From: Dorea sp. CAG:317
GTDB lineage: Bacteria > Bacillota > Clostridia > Lachnospirales > Lachnospiraceae
Direction: 5' to 3'
DNA length: 23,982 nt
Assembly (NCBI GenBank): GCA_000433535.1
Contig: FR892671.1
Coordinates: 254,112-278,093 of the forward strand
The translations under genes and the position numbers were made by a program. Below the pieces are notes generated by a model that was not told the origin of the DNA, ran no database searches, and was given only the letters and a program-made list of their open reading frames with translations. Position 1 is the first letter of the stretch, and each line of letters begins with the position of its first letter. Positions 1 through 7,203 of the stretch are shown in pieces.

Positions 1-288
1 CGAATCAATTGCTTCTTTTTCTTTTGCCTGCGCGGCTTTTTTCAATTCTGCAATCTCTTCGTCTACCCTGGCGAGCGCTTCCCTGGTAGAAATATCTCCG
101 GCATCTTTCGCTGCGCTAAGCGCCGCTTTCGCCTTCTCTTTCGCTTTCTCCTCCGCCTGTTCTTTTATTTCATTGGCAGATGCAGCAGCTTTTTCAAGGA
201 TCGAGGTACATGTTACATCGGCTGCTTTTAATATTTCCTCTGCTTCACTCTCCGTCTCCTTGATGGTCTTAATGGTTTCTTCTACCAT
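1..288 (-). CDS. V-type ATPase subunit G/H-like protein, N-terminal part (cut by window edge)
   Basis: An open frame of 96 codons begins at an ATG at 288 and runs off the left edge without a stop. The protein starts MVEETIKTIKETESEAEEIL and is almost entirely charged, Ala/Glu/Lys-rich heptad-like helix, as in the peripheral-stalk coiled coils of V/A-type ATPases (AhaH/subunit G family). In clostridial V-ATPase operons such a short coiled-coil gene commonly comes first, before subunits I, K, E, C, A, B and D, which fits its place directly behind a good promoter. A purine-rich GGAGAGGTGG lies just before the start. The family call rests on composition and position, because coiled coils have few diagnostic residues. 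Another coiled-coil protein is possible. Confidence 0.68.
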   Translation of the reverse strand, partial: MVEETIKTIKETESEAEEILKAADVTCTSILEKAAASANEIKEQAEEKAKEKAKAALSAAKDAGDISTREALARVDEEIAELKKAAQAKEKEAIDS

Positions 289-341
289 TCTGTCACCACC
301 TCTCCTATTTTGATAACAACTTTTTTTGTAATTTAAATTAA

Positions 342-370
342 ATTATAATATGATTATGTGGAAATGTCTA
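342..370 (-). promoter_or_regulatory. sigma-A promoter of the putative V-ATPase operon
   Basis: On the minus strand TAGACA (365-370) and a perfect TATAAT (342-347) are separated by 17 bp. Transcription would start near 335 and leave a leader of about 47 nt before the ATG at 288. The surrounding DNA is very AT-rich. Confidence 0.7.
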
Positions 371-463
371 TAAATTTTTCATAACATTTCTATGAACTTT
401 AGTCTAATGCCACACAATTCGCTCAATTATCTTACAACTATGTCGTTTTATCACATCACAGTA

Positions 464-955
464 TTACCATTTCAAATGATGCAAATGACCTTCTAGATTC
501 ATCCCCTCAAAACCATTCTGGCGCAGTGCTTCGTACAAAACAATTGCCGCTGAATTTCCGAGATTGAGGGAGCGGATATCTCCAACCATCGGAATCCTAA
601 TACAGTCTTCTTTATGATTCACAAGAATCTCTTCCGGTATTCCTGCGCTTTCTTTTCCAAACATAATATAACAATCCGGCTCATACTTAACTTCTGTATA
701 TATTTTCTCAGCCTTCGTAGTTGCCATATAAATCTTAGCTCCCGGATTCTTTTCCAGAAAGTCGTTATAATCGATATATGTTGTCACATCCAGATCTTTC
801 CAGTAATCCATTCCTGCTCTTTTCAGATTTTTTTCATTTAACCGGAACCCTAACGGCTCGATCAGATGAAGCCTCGCATTGGCAGCCACGCATGTGCGTC
901 CGATATTTCCTGTATTTGCTGGGATCTCCGGCTCGTGAAGTACAATATTTAACAT
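464..955 (-). CDS. trmL: tRNA (cytidine/uridine(34)-2'-O)-methyltransferase TrmL
   Basis: A 163-residue SPOUT-fold methyltransferase, the usual length for TrmL/YibK, which 2'-O-methylates the wobble nucleotide of certain tRNA-Leu species using SAM. The three SPOUT motifs are visible: ANTGNIGRTC near residues 13-22, MFGKESAGIPEE near 98-109, and IPMVGDIRSLNLGNSAAI near 121-138, which forms the trefoil-knot SAM site. The frame stays open far upstream into the preceding gene, but the start at 955 is the one with a perfect AAGGAGG at proper spacing and the family N-terminus MLNIVLHEP. The gene lies just downstream of a terminator, so it probably has its own promoter; I could not assign one confidently. 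Confidence 0.95.
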   Translation of the reverse strand: MLNIVLHEPEIPANTGNIGRTCVAANARLHLIEPLGFRLNEKNLKRAGMDYWKDLDVTTYIDYNDFLEKNPGAKIYMATTKAEKIYTEVKYEPDCYIMFGKESAGIPEEILVNHKEDCIRIPMVGDIRSLNLGNSAAIVLYEALRQNGFEGMNLEGHLHHLKW

Positions 956-997
956 ATGTAATTCCTCCTTAAAATATATGTTTATTTTTATAATTTT

Positions 998-1032
998 AAA
1001 AAGGATTGTTGTGGCAATGCGCGCAACAATCC
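998..1032 (-). terminator. Rho-independent terminator of the VanW/AIRS unit
   Basis: Read on the minus strand, GGATTGTTG (1032-1024) pairs perfectly with CAACAATCC (1011-1003) across a 12-nt loop and is followed by five Ts (1002-998). It lies 9 bp past the stop of the AIR-synthase-related gene and before the trmL ribosome binding site. Confidence 0.85.
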
Positions 1033-1040
1033 CGTCATTT

Positions 1041-1922
1041 CTATGTTTCGAAGATTTTATATATTTCATCCGGTGCCGGACGATCGATATAACGGATTTC
1101 TTCTCCGTTATGTATGATCTTATCATTATTATCTGTAATTTGACCGATGATGGACGCAGGAATCCCTTGTTCTGCCAGTCGCTGACATAACGCTTCTGCA
1201 TTCTCTGTCACCATCAGAAAGCTTCCTGCGGACGCCAGCTGATAAGGATTGAGGTGAAAATATTCACACACTTCCACCGTTTCCTGTAAAATCGGAAGCC
1301 GCTTCATATCTACGCGGATTCCGCTTCCTGCTGCTGCCGACAGCCTCCAAAGCGCTGCAAGAATTCCCCCTTCTCCTATCTGATCCATCCAGACATTTCC
1401 CTGCTCTATTGCAGTCAGAATCTCTTTTTCTGCAAAAATACTTTCACGGTATGATTGAATCTGCTTTAAGAATCCGGCAGAAAAACGCTCTTTTAATGAT
1501 TCCTCTTTTTCTTCTGCAATACGGACCATACCTTCCATGCCAAGCCATTTTGTAAAAACAATACTATTTCCGCTCTTAAGAAGATTTTCTTTTCCCTCTT
1601 TGTCCGTTTGCTCTGCCCTTGCGATCCCGGTCACCGTCACCTGCGGAAGACGAAGCGCCGGGTGCTTTTTCCCTTCCAGCTCCAGCAGCTCATATCCTCT
1701 CTGCCTGCAGACTGCACGTATATGTTTTTCAATACCATGAATTCTGGATGTATATCCAAATGCAGGAATCGCCACTCGGACACCAAGACCAAATTCTTCT
1801 GCCCCCTCCGCCTGCAGTGCATTAACTACCGCTGCAATCGCATAGACTCCGATTTGCTTGGAATATCCGCACGCCTCAACCTGTTTACTTATCATCACTT
1901 CTTTTTCTGTCTCTAGCCTCAT
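1041..1922 (-). CDS. AIR synthase-related (HypE/PurM-like) protein
   Basis: A 293-residue protein resembling the PurM/HypE/ThiL superfamily, which usually binds ATP and activates carbonyl or thiocarboxamide groups. Visible signs are the N-terminal region with GVYAIAAVVNALQAEGA, a central GNVWMDQIGEGGILAALWRLS segment typical of the dimer-forming AIRS core, and a C-terminal PurM-C-like half with LPILQETVEVCEYFHLNPYQ and LASAGSFLMV. I see no hydrogenase maturation genes nearby, so a HypE role is not supported; these proteins are often annotated only as AIR synthase-related. I chose the ATG at 1922 because GGAGAAG precedes it at good spacing; an upstream extension of the frame runs into the VanW gene. 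It lies 34 bp behind VanW and probably shares its transcript, ending at the 998-1032 terminator. Confidence 0.72.
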   Translation of the reverse strand: MRLETEKEVMISKQVEACGYSKQIGVYAIAAVVNALQAEGAEEFGLGVRVAIPAFGYTSRIHGIEKHIRAVCRQRGYELLELEGKKHPALRLPQVTVTGIARAEQTDKEGKENLLKSGNSIVFTKWLGMEGMVRIAEEKEESLKERFSAGFLKQIQSYRESIFAEKEILTAIEQGNVWMDQIGEGGILAALWRLSAAAGSGIRVDMKRLPILQETVEVCEYFHLNPYQLASAGSFLMVTENAEALCQRLAEQGIPASIIGQITDNNDKIIHNGEEIRYIDRPAPDEIYKIFET

Positions 1923-1956
1923 GTCTCTTCTCCATCCTGTCCCGCAAGATTCTTCC

Positions 1957-3471
1957 CTATATTGCGGACGCCTGTGCAATTGCCGCGTTAATCTTATCTT
2001 TATCCTGTGTTGCAACCGCATTTCTTACAAGCGCTGATGCCTCCGGGTTATCGGACTTGATTCCCACCTCAATGATCTGGTCTGACTTTTTATAGTAGCT
2101 GTCATTGATCTGCTCTTTTCCGACTTCCTCCCCATCTTCGTAGATTACTTTCCAAAGCCTTGCTGTCTTACCGATATGTGGACTTCCTGTATATTCCATA
2201 CTTCCAATCGCTGCTTCTGAATTGGTTTTATAAGTTACAGAATATTCTTCGGTCTTGGTTGTCTCACTCACCAGCTTAATTTTCCTGTTTTCCGGTCTTG
2301 TCTCTTTTCCGTAAATGGCAAAAGTAAGCTGATTATTATCATCGATTCCACCGTGGATATAAATCGGTGTATCGTAATTATTCTTAAATTTAAGATCTTT
2401 TGTATCTCCTGCGATCGCAGCGTCTCTTGACGGCTCCACATAATTGATCAGCATAGAGTGCGGGTAACGCTTCGTAATCTCCACTTCCGAATAAAGCAAC
2501 GCATTATAAAGCGTAGTTGATACCTGACAGATTCCTCCTCCGTAACTGTCCACGACTTGTCCATTTTCGTAAGAGCCTGCCGGAACATATCCGTGTTCTT
2601 CATCATACGGTGCCGTCAGATCATGTACCGACGCTTCCTCTCCCGGCATCAGCACTGTCCCATTTAACATCTCTGCTCCTGTTTTCAGATTCTTCCAGCG
2701 TTCACCGCCGCCTGCATCTGTTGAGAAACTTCCCAATTCATCCGTAATGCTCTGAAGATCTTTCTCTTTTACTTTCGGCTGTTCCTTCTTCATAACCATT
2801 TTGATCGAAAAATCTTTGTGTTTCCACTCTGTATTCAAATACTGTTCCAATGCGTCAATGGATTTCGGAATATCTACCGTCTTTCCTTCTTTTGCCTCTG
2901 TGATCACCGGTCCGGACTCTTCAATTGTAATGGATGCATCTACCGCATGGGATGCAAGCGGAACTGCTTTTTCCTTTACTACAGACTTGGCGGTCTTATC
3001 TTTCAGTGCTATGCTCTTGTCAAACACCACTTTTTCTTTTTTCAATTTCCGCAGCTTAAAATATCGTCCGGCAACGCTTCCTTTTTTTCCATAATCCACT
3101 GCTTTTTGTGCGACTTTCTCAACATCACCATAATTAAGCCCCAGATCAGCCAATGAAACTTCCACACTTTTTTTCTGCACTTTTAAAGTAGCCTTTATCT
3201 CTCCGTCTTCCTGGAGATGCTTCTCAAGCTCTTTCACTGCTTTTTCTTTCGTCATACCTGACACATTCACGGAACCAATGTAAATATTGTCACAGATCTT
3301 ATCTTTCGGATATTTAGACACCGAGCGATAAAGCAGGAAATATGAAATGCCCCAAACGAATAAAATACACACCAAAATGAGACCGAAAAGAACCTGTCTC
3401 TTTCTTTTCCGCCTCAGTGCCGCTCTTTTTGCACTTCTCATATTTCTTCGTTTTCTCTTCTGCTGTACCAT
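1957..3471 (-). CDS. VanW family membrane-anchored protein with peptidoglycan-binding-like domains
   Basis: A 504-residue protein with a very basic N-terminus (about residues 4-26), one hydrophobic anchor (about 27-48), an extracellular region rich in Lys/Glu with SVNVSGMTKEKAVKEL (putative PG_binding_4 repeat), and a VanW domain. The VanW hallmark is near residues 270-385, including LNGTVLMPGE, DSYGGGICQVSTTLYNALL and PHSMLINYVEPSRDAAI. VanW domains are named from vancomycin-resistance clusters, but most members are chromosomal wall-associated proteins of unknown activity; the Gly-Gly-Gly-Ile-Cys-Gln-Val motif is invariant in the family. The start at 3471 gives the full basic tail; a second Met at residue 11 is possible. 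It follows a 34-residue membrane peptide gene by 40 bp. Confidence 0.9.
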   Translation of the reverse strand: MVQQKRKRRNMRSAKRAALRRKRKRQVLFGLILVCILFVWGISYFLLYRSVSKYPKDKICDNIYIGSVNVSGMTKEKAVKELEKHLQEDGEIKATLKVQKKSVEVSLADLGLNYGDVEKVAQKAVDYGKKGSVAGRYFKLRKLKKEKVVFDKSIALKDKTAKSVVKEKAVPLASHAVDASITIEESGPVITEAKEGKTVDIPKSIDALEQYLNTEWKHKDFSIKMVMKKEQPKVKEKDLQSITDELGSFSTDAGGGERWKNLKTGAEMLNGTVLMPGEEASVHDLTAPYDEEHGYVPAGSYENGQVVDSYGGGICQVSTTLYNALLYSEVEITKRYPHSMLINYVEPSRDAAIAGDTKDLKFKNNYDTPIYIHGGIDDNNQLTFAIYGKETRPENRKIKLVSETTKTEEYSVTYKTNSEAAIGSMEYTGSPHIGKTARLWKVIYEDGEEVGKEQINDSYYKKSDQIIEVGIKSDNPEASALVRNAVATQDKDKINAAIAQASAI

Positions 3472-3511
3472 ATTTAGTACCTGCCGCCCCTTCTTTTCCT
3501 CTTGTTTCCTC

Positions 3512-3616
3512 TTAGACCATCATTGCCGGAATGATCGTTGTTGCAATCATCGCAACGATGACAACCATAATAACAATCGCAACAATTTTTCTTACTTTTT
3601 TGTTATTAAAATCCAT
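3512..3616 (-). CDS. small hydrophobic membrane peptide, 34 residues
   Basis: A short minus-strand frame encodes MDFNNKKVRKIVAIVIMVVI, then a hydrophobic stretch, ending PAMMV before TAA at 3512-3514. The layout is a basic N-terminal decapeptide followed by one transmembrane helix (about residues 11-29), so it should insert with the N-terminus inside. An AGAGGGA ribosome binding site sits about 7 nt before the ATG, and a near-consensus promoter (3645-3673) lies just upstream, so expression looks real. It would be the first gene of the transcript carrying the VanW gene. I do not recognise a characterised family; it could help membrane protein assembly or simply be an uncharacterised small protein. 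Confidence 0.75.
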   Translation of the reverse strand: MDFNNKKVRKIVAIVIMVVIVAMIATTIIPAMMV

Positions 3617-3644
3617 TTTTCTATCCCTCTTTTCGATACACCAT

Positions 3645-3673
3645 ATTTTATACTTTTTATTGCCTTTTTGCAA
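3645..3673 (-). promoter_or_regulatory. sigma-A promoter for the small peptide / VanW / AIRS transcript
   Basis: Minus-strand TTGCAA (3668-3673) and TAAAAT (3645-3650) are separated by 17 bp. The predicted start near 3638 leaves a leader of about 22 nt before the ATG at 3616, enough for the AGAGGGA ribosome binding site. Confidence 0.75.
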
Positions 3674-3699
3674 CAATCACTATCTGGAAATTCCGTTCT

Positions 3700-5427
3700 T
3701 TATGTCATAAATGGAATCTCTACTGTATGTGCGTCATCATTCAATGGATTTCTCCTGCGATAGTCAAAAAGTACCGTTTTCCCAAGTGTCAAAAATGTTT
3801 CTATATGTGTCATTTTTCTCATCTGATTTTTATCAAATTGTTCATAACCTTCTAAGTATCGTCTTTCCTTTTCTTCTGCTGCATAAAAGTTTCTCACTGC
3901 TTCTTTGGAATGCTTAACCTCTCCGGCAAAATCCGGACGTGTCTTAGCATTTTCCCGGAGATAATAATCATATGTTAGAAGTTCCCGGAAATATTCTTGT
4001 TTCTCCCGACACTTTCTCGTTACAAACGCTAACAATATCTCATACCTTGCACTTCTTTTATGTTGTATGTTGTGAAACCCCAGCTCTTTATAATAAGCCC
4101 AGATGTCTTCATACATGGCAAACGGTGAAGCATATTCTTTTTCCAGTGCATCTATTGTATATTCGAACTGATGGCTGTTGTAATATACCTCAACCATCTC
4201 TTCAATCCCTTTCAGACGAAGCACTTCCTCATAAGACAGCCAGTTCGTGCAGAGTACCTCATATGGCGGACAACTCTGATAGACCAATCCATAGTCTTCT
4301 TTCTTCTCTTCCATATAAGATCCCTTCAACACCTTCAAAAATCCAAGTTGGAGCTGCTGCGGATACATATGATACACCTCATCAAATGAACGTGCAAAGC
4401 TTTCCATATCTTCATAAGGAAGACCTGCGATCAGATCTAAGTGCTGGTGGATATTTCCAAACCCTCTCACCTGTCCGACAATCTCTTTTAGTTTCTTAAG
4501 ATTCATTGTCCGCTTAATTTCCCGTATCGTCTCGGGATTCACAGACTGCACACCGATTTCCAGCTGAATGAGCCCCGGGCGCATCTGTTTCATTAAACGA
4601 AGTTCTTCTTCATTTAATAGATCTGCGGATATTTCAAAATGAAAATTTGTCACTCCATTATCATGTTCCAACAGATAGCTCCAGATTGCGATCGCATGCT
4701 GGTGATTGCAGTTAAATGTACGGTCAACAAATTTCACCTGCGGTACTCTGTGGTCGAGGAAAAATTGAAGTTCTTTCTTCACCAATTCTATATCGCGAAA
4801 CCTCAGCTTCTTATCTACCGAAGACAGACAATAGCTGCAGGAAAACGGGCAGCCCCGGCTTGTCTCATAATATATGATCTTATGTTCAAATTCTGCCATA
4901 TCTTCATAGACAAAAGGCACTTTACTTAAGTCCATCGGCATGCGCCATTCATTTTCCGCTATTTCTCCGTTATCCTTTCTGAAAGTGATTCCTTTTATCC
5001 CTGCAAGAGCGCGCTCATCCGCCCTTTTCTCTTCGTACAGACGTATTAATTCTGCAAAGGTTTCTTCTCCTTCGCCCTTCATAACTCCTGTAACTGACGG
5101 AAGCCTTTTCAGAACATCTGCCGAATCGTACGATACTTCCGGACCGCCGACCCATATAGGCATGTCCCTTCTTAATTTCTTTATTTCTTCTGCCAGCCGC
5201 TCTACATATGAAAGATTCCAGATATAACAGGACAGGCAAAGTACATCCGGTTTCCTCTCATAAATATCCATCATAATATGGTCCAGTTGCTGATTGATCG
5301 TGTACTCTGCAATTTCTATCTCGACATCTTCCGGCGTATCTTGTTTCAGCGCATAAGCCTTCAGTGCGTACACTGCCAGATTAGAATGAATATATTTCGA
5401 ATTTATCGCAGTCAGTAATATTTTCAT
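3700..5427 (-). CDS. B12-binding-domain-like radical SAM protein with DUF4080 C-terminus
   Basis: A 575-residue protein. Residues 1-130 form a Rossmann-like B12-binding domain (MKILLTAINSKYIHSNLAVY, then DVLCLSCYIWNLSY and MPIWVGGPEVSYD) but lack the DxHxxG cobalamin-ligand motif. The radical SAM core follows with CPFSCSYC (Cys193, Cys197, Cys200) for the 4Fe-4S cluster, FEISADLL and LIQLEIGVQSVNPETI near residues 300-345, and HQHLDLIAGLPYED near 375-388. The last third is the DUF4080-type region. Substrate unknown. The frame remains open another 77 codons upstream, but that stretch overlaps the SRP RNA on the opposite strand; the ATG at 5427 has ACTGGAGG at ideal spacing and gives the normal family N-terminus. 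No terminator is seen before the promoter at 3645-3673, so read-through into the VanW unit is possible. Confidence 0.9.
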   Translation of the reverse strand: MKILLTAINSKYIHSNLAVYALKAYALKQDTPEDVEIEIAEYTINQQLDHIMMDIYERKPDVLCLSCYIWNLSYVERLAEEIKKLRRDMPIWVGGPEVSYDSADVLKRLPSVTGVMKGEGEETFAELIRLYEEKRADERALAGIKGITFRKDNGEIAENEWRMPMDLSKVPFVYEDMAEFEHKIIYYETSRGCPFSCSYCLSSVDKKLRFRDIELVKKELQFFLDHRVPQVKFVDRTFNCNHQHAIAIWSYLLEHDNGVTNFHFEISADLLNEEELRLMKQMRPGLIQLEIGVQSVNPETIREIKRTMNLKKLKEIVGQVRGFGNIHQHLDLIAGLPYEDMESFARSFDEVYHMYPQQLQLGFLKVLKGSYMEEKKEDYGLVYQSCPPYEVLCTNWLSYEEVLRLKGIEEMVEVYYNSHQFEYTIDALEKEYASPFAMYEDIWAYYKELGFHNIQHKRSARYEILLAFVTRKCREKQEYFRELLTYDYYLRENAKTRPDFAGEVKHSKEAVRNFYAAEEKERRYLEGYEQFDKNQMRKMTHIETFLTLGKTVLFDYRRRNPLNDDAHTVEIPFMT

Positions 5428-5453
5428 AATTTCCTCCAGTTTTTCAATCCCCA

Positions 5454-5482
5454 TTGACATTTCAGCCAAAACACGATAAAAT
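5454..5482 (+). promoter_or_regulatory. strong sigma-A promoter of the SRP RNA
   Basis: A perfect TTGACA (5454-5459), 17 bp, then TAAAAT (5477-5482), placing the start at about 5489-5490, exactly where the closing helix of the SRP RNA begins. The promoter overlaps the leader of the divergent radical SAM gene, whose ATG is at 5427. Confidence 0.88.
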
Positions 5483-5489
5483 ATAGACT

Positions 5490-5756
5490 CGTGCAGCCGG
5501 GGTGTTAGCGGTACCTTGAACCTGCAATCCGCTATAGCAGGGGTGATATTGCGCAGAGGGCATTGTCTTGCAGGGCTGCCCTTGACAAGTGGCGTTGATG
5601 ACTGGGTCTTACGCGACGGAAATCTGTGAACCGTGTCAGGTCGGGAACGAAGCAGCACTAAGCAGAAGCTTCCGGGTGCCGTAAGGGTGCCTGGTCTGAG
5701 TTAACTGTCAAGGTAACGTCTGTGAGCACTTGTTCGAAGCGCAATGCACGTTTTTT
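5490..5756 (+). ncRNA. ffs: signal recognition particle RNA, large Gram-positive type
   Basis: The stretch matches the Bacillus/Clostridium scRNA pattern from end to end. The 5' CGTGCA (5490-5495) pairs with 3' TGCACG (5745-5750), followed by six Ts (5751-5756). The Alu-like 5' part contains GTTAGCGGTACC and ACCTGCAATCCGCTATAGCA. The M-domain-binding hairpin is TCAGGTCGGGAACGAAGCAG near 5636-5655, with a GGAA tetraloop closed by G-C rather than the common C-G, so the pair is conserved by compensation. The total of about 260 nt fits the long form with Alu and S domains. The RNA pairs with Ffh to target membrane and secreted proteins. It is convergent with tadA, whose stop is only 5 bp away. 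Confidence 0.95.
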
Positions 5757-5760
5757 ATAA

Positions 5761-6249
5761 CTATTCAGCTGTATGCCGGATAGTTTTTTTCTTTTTTTCG
5801 CGCAATTCCTTAAAAAATGCTTTCATCATCTGACTGCATTCCTCTCCAAGTACCCCGGTCGTAAGTTCCACCTGATGATTAAACTCCGGCACATTCAGCA
5901 GATTTAAAATAGAGCCGGCGCAGCCTGCTTTCGGATTCATACAGCCTACGACAACTCTATCCATGCGCGACTGAACGATTGCACCGGAGCACATCTGACA
6001 CGGCTCCAATGTAACATACATCGTACAACCTTCCAGTCTCCAATCATCCATTTTCTTACTGGCTTTTCGAATTGCCTGAAGCTCTGCATGCGCCAGTGTA
6101 TTTTTGTCGATGGTTCTCCGATTATATCCCCGTCCAATAATTTTATCTTCATATACGATCACACATCCGATTGGCACTTCGCCTATTGCATATGCTTTTT
6201 TCGCCTGCTTAATCGCTTCCTTCATGTACTTCTCATCTGTATTTACCAT
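5761..6249 (-). CDS. tadA: tRNA-specific adenosine-34 deaminase TadA
   Basis: A 162-residue zinc deaminase that converts A34 to inosine in tRNA-Arg(ACG). The catalytic HAE is at residues 54-56, where His binds zinc and Glu shuttles the proton, and PCQMC at 83-87 supplies the other two zinc ligands. The following RMDRVVVGCMNPKAGCAGS segment is typical of TadA rather than of cytidine or guanine deaminases. The C-terminus is a basic tail, REKKKKTIRH. GGAG lies 7 nt before the ATG at 6249. It begins 12 bp after the preceding gene and is probably the last gene of the HTH-dgt operon. No terminator is visible on its strand before the SRP RNA. Confidence 0.95.
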   Translation of the reverse strand: MVNTDEKYMKEAIKQAKKAYAIGEVPIGCVIVYEDKIIGRGYNRRTIDKNTLAHAELQAIRKASKKMDDWRLEGCTMYVTLEPCQMCSGAIVQSRMDRVVVGCMNPKAGCAGSILNLLNVPEFNHQVELTTGVLGEECSQMMKAFFKELREKKKKTIRHTAE

Positions 6250-6261
6250 AAATCTACTCCA

Positions 6262-7140
6262 TTACTTTCTTTCTTGACAGCGATAAGGGTTGCAGATCTG
6301 ACGGCACCAGTATCCGAAGCTTTCTCCTTCGCATTCCTCTTCCGGCAATTCAAGATCTGTTTCGGTAAGCGGAATAAACTGCGGAAAACCAAATACCCCT
6401 GCTGCCTTGGCTTCTTCTTCGTGGAAGATACCCGGAACTCCAAGGTACATCATCTGCTCCTCCTCCAGAAAAACAAGATGATGATAATTATAATATCCGT
6501 GAAGTAAAAATTGATTATTGGACAGCTTCCATTCACATCTGGGCAGCCTCGACAGCTCCTTCCGCTGAATTTTCCTCGCATGATACCGTCCAATAGGTTC
6601 GCATGCAAGAGCCTCCGTTTCCTCCTGAATCTCACAGGTCTTGGAACTGTCTTCAAGCTCTTCCCGTTCATCTGCTTTTTCTTCTACTTCTGATTTTTCC
6701 GCTTCTTTCTCCTCTTCCTCTTCTGCCTCTTCTTCCATTTCTATCGGTTCTTCTTTTCTCTCCCAGATCTTCATATGTTCCACATCTGCCGGCATATCAT
6801 CCCACACAGCTGCATATTTTCGGTCGCCATGATTTTTTAACACAATGCCTCGTATTTTAGAGAAATTTTCTGCCTCTCCGGTATCTTCTTCCGTATAATG
6901 CAGCCGATAGTTCACTGCCGGATTAATGTTCGTTATTTCTCCCTGCCAGACTCCGACACACAATCCGTTCTCTTCATAGAACAGGTAAAGTTCCAGTGTT
7001 TCTCCCATGTTCAGATGCAGTCCCTTTCCGTATATATGGATCATACACTCCTGTTCCTGCTGATCTACTTTTACAAACCCTACATTACGGATTCTTCTGC
7101 CCTCTTCATACTCGTACAGATATCGGATAAATCGTTTCAA
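6262..7140 (-). CDS. DUF6128-like protein with acidic low-complexity linker
   Basis: A 292-residue soluble protein without a signal peptide or membrane segment. The N-terminal half (about 1-120) is a beta-rich domain with KRFIRYLYEYEEGRRIRNVGF and GNxGETLELYLFYE-like strands. A Glu/Lys-rich disordered linker spans about 130-170. The C-terminal domain holds CEWKLSNNQFLLHGYYNYHH, YLGVPGIFHEEEA and ESFGYWCRQICNPYRCQ. The ends match what I recall of DUF6128 proteins of Lachnospiraceae, of unknown function; that name is from memory. The start codon is TTG at 7138-7140, supported by AGGAG 7 nt upstream and by the absence of a better start. It sits between dgt and tadA in an apparent operon. Confidence 0.7.
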   Translation of the reverse strand: MKRFIRYLYEYEEGRRIRNVGFVKVDQQEQECMIHIYGKGLHLNMGETLELYLFYEENGLCVGVWQGEITNINPAVNYRLHYTEEDTGEAENFSKIRGIVLKNHGDRKYAAVWDDMPADVEHMKIWERKEEPIEMEEEAEEEEEKEAEKSEVEEKADEREELEDSSKTCEIQEETEALACEPIGRYHARKIQRKELSRLPRCEWKLSNNQFLLHGYYNYHHLVFLEEEQMMYLGVPGIFHEEEAKAAGVFGFPQFIPLTETDLELPEEECEGESFGYWCRQICNPYRCQERK

Positions 7141-7203
7141 ATTGTCACTCCTAAGAGATCATTTATCACAATCTATTCCTGTTCCATACAAAAAATACCG
7201 CAA

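Noticed and set aside
956..1201. Upstream extension of the trmL frame
   Set aside because: It crosses a terminator and the AIR-synthase-related gene; the start at 955 has AAGGAGG and matches TrmL length.
5428..5658. Open upstream extension of the radical SAM frame
   Set aside because: It overlaps the SRP RNA and its promoter, and the ATG at 5427 has a perfect ribosome binding site and the family N-terminus.
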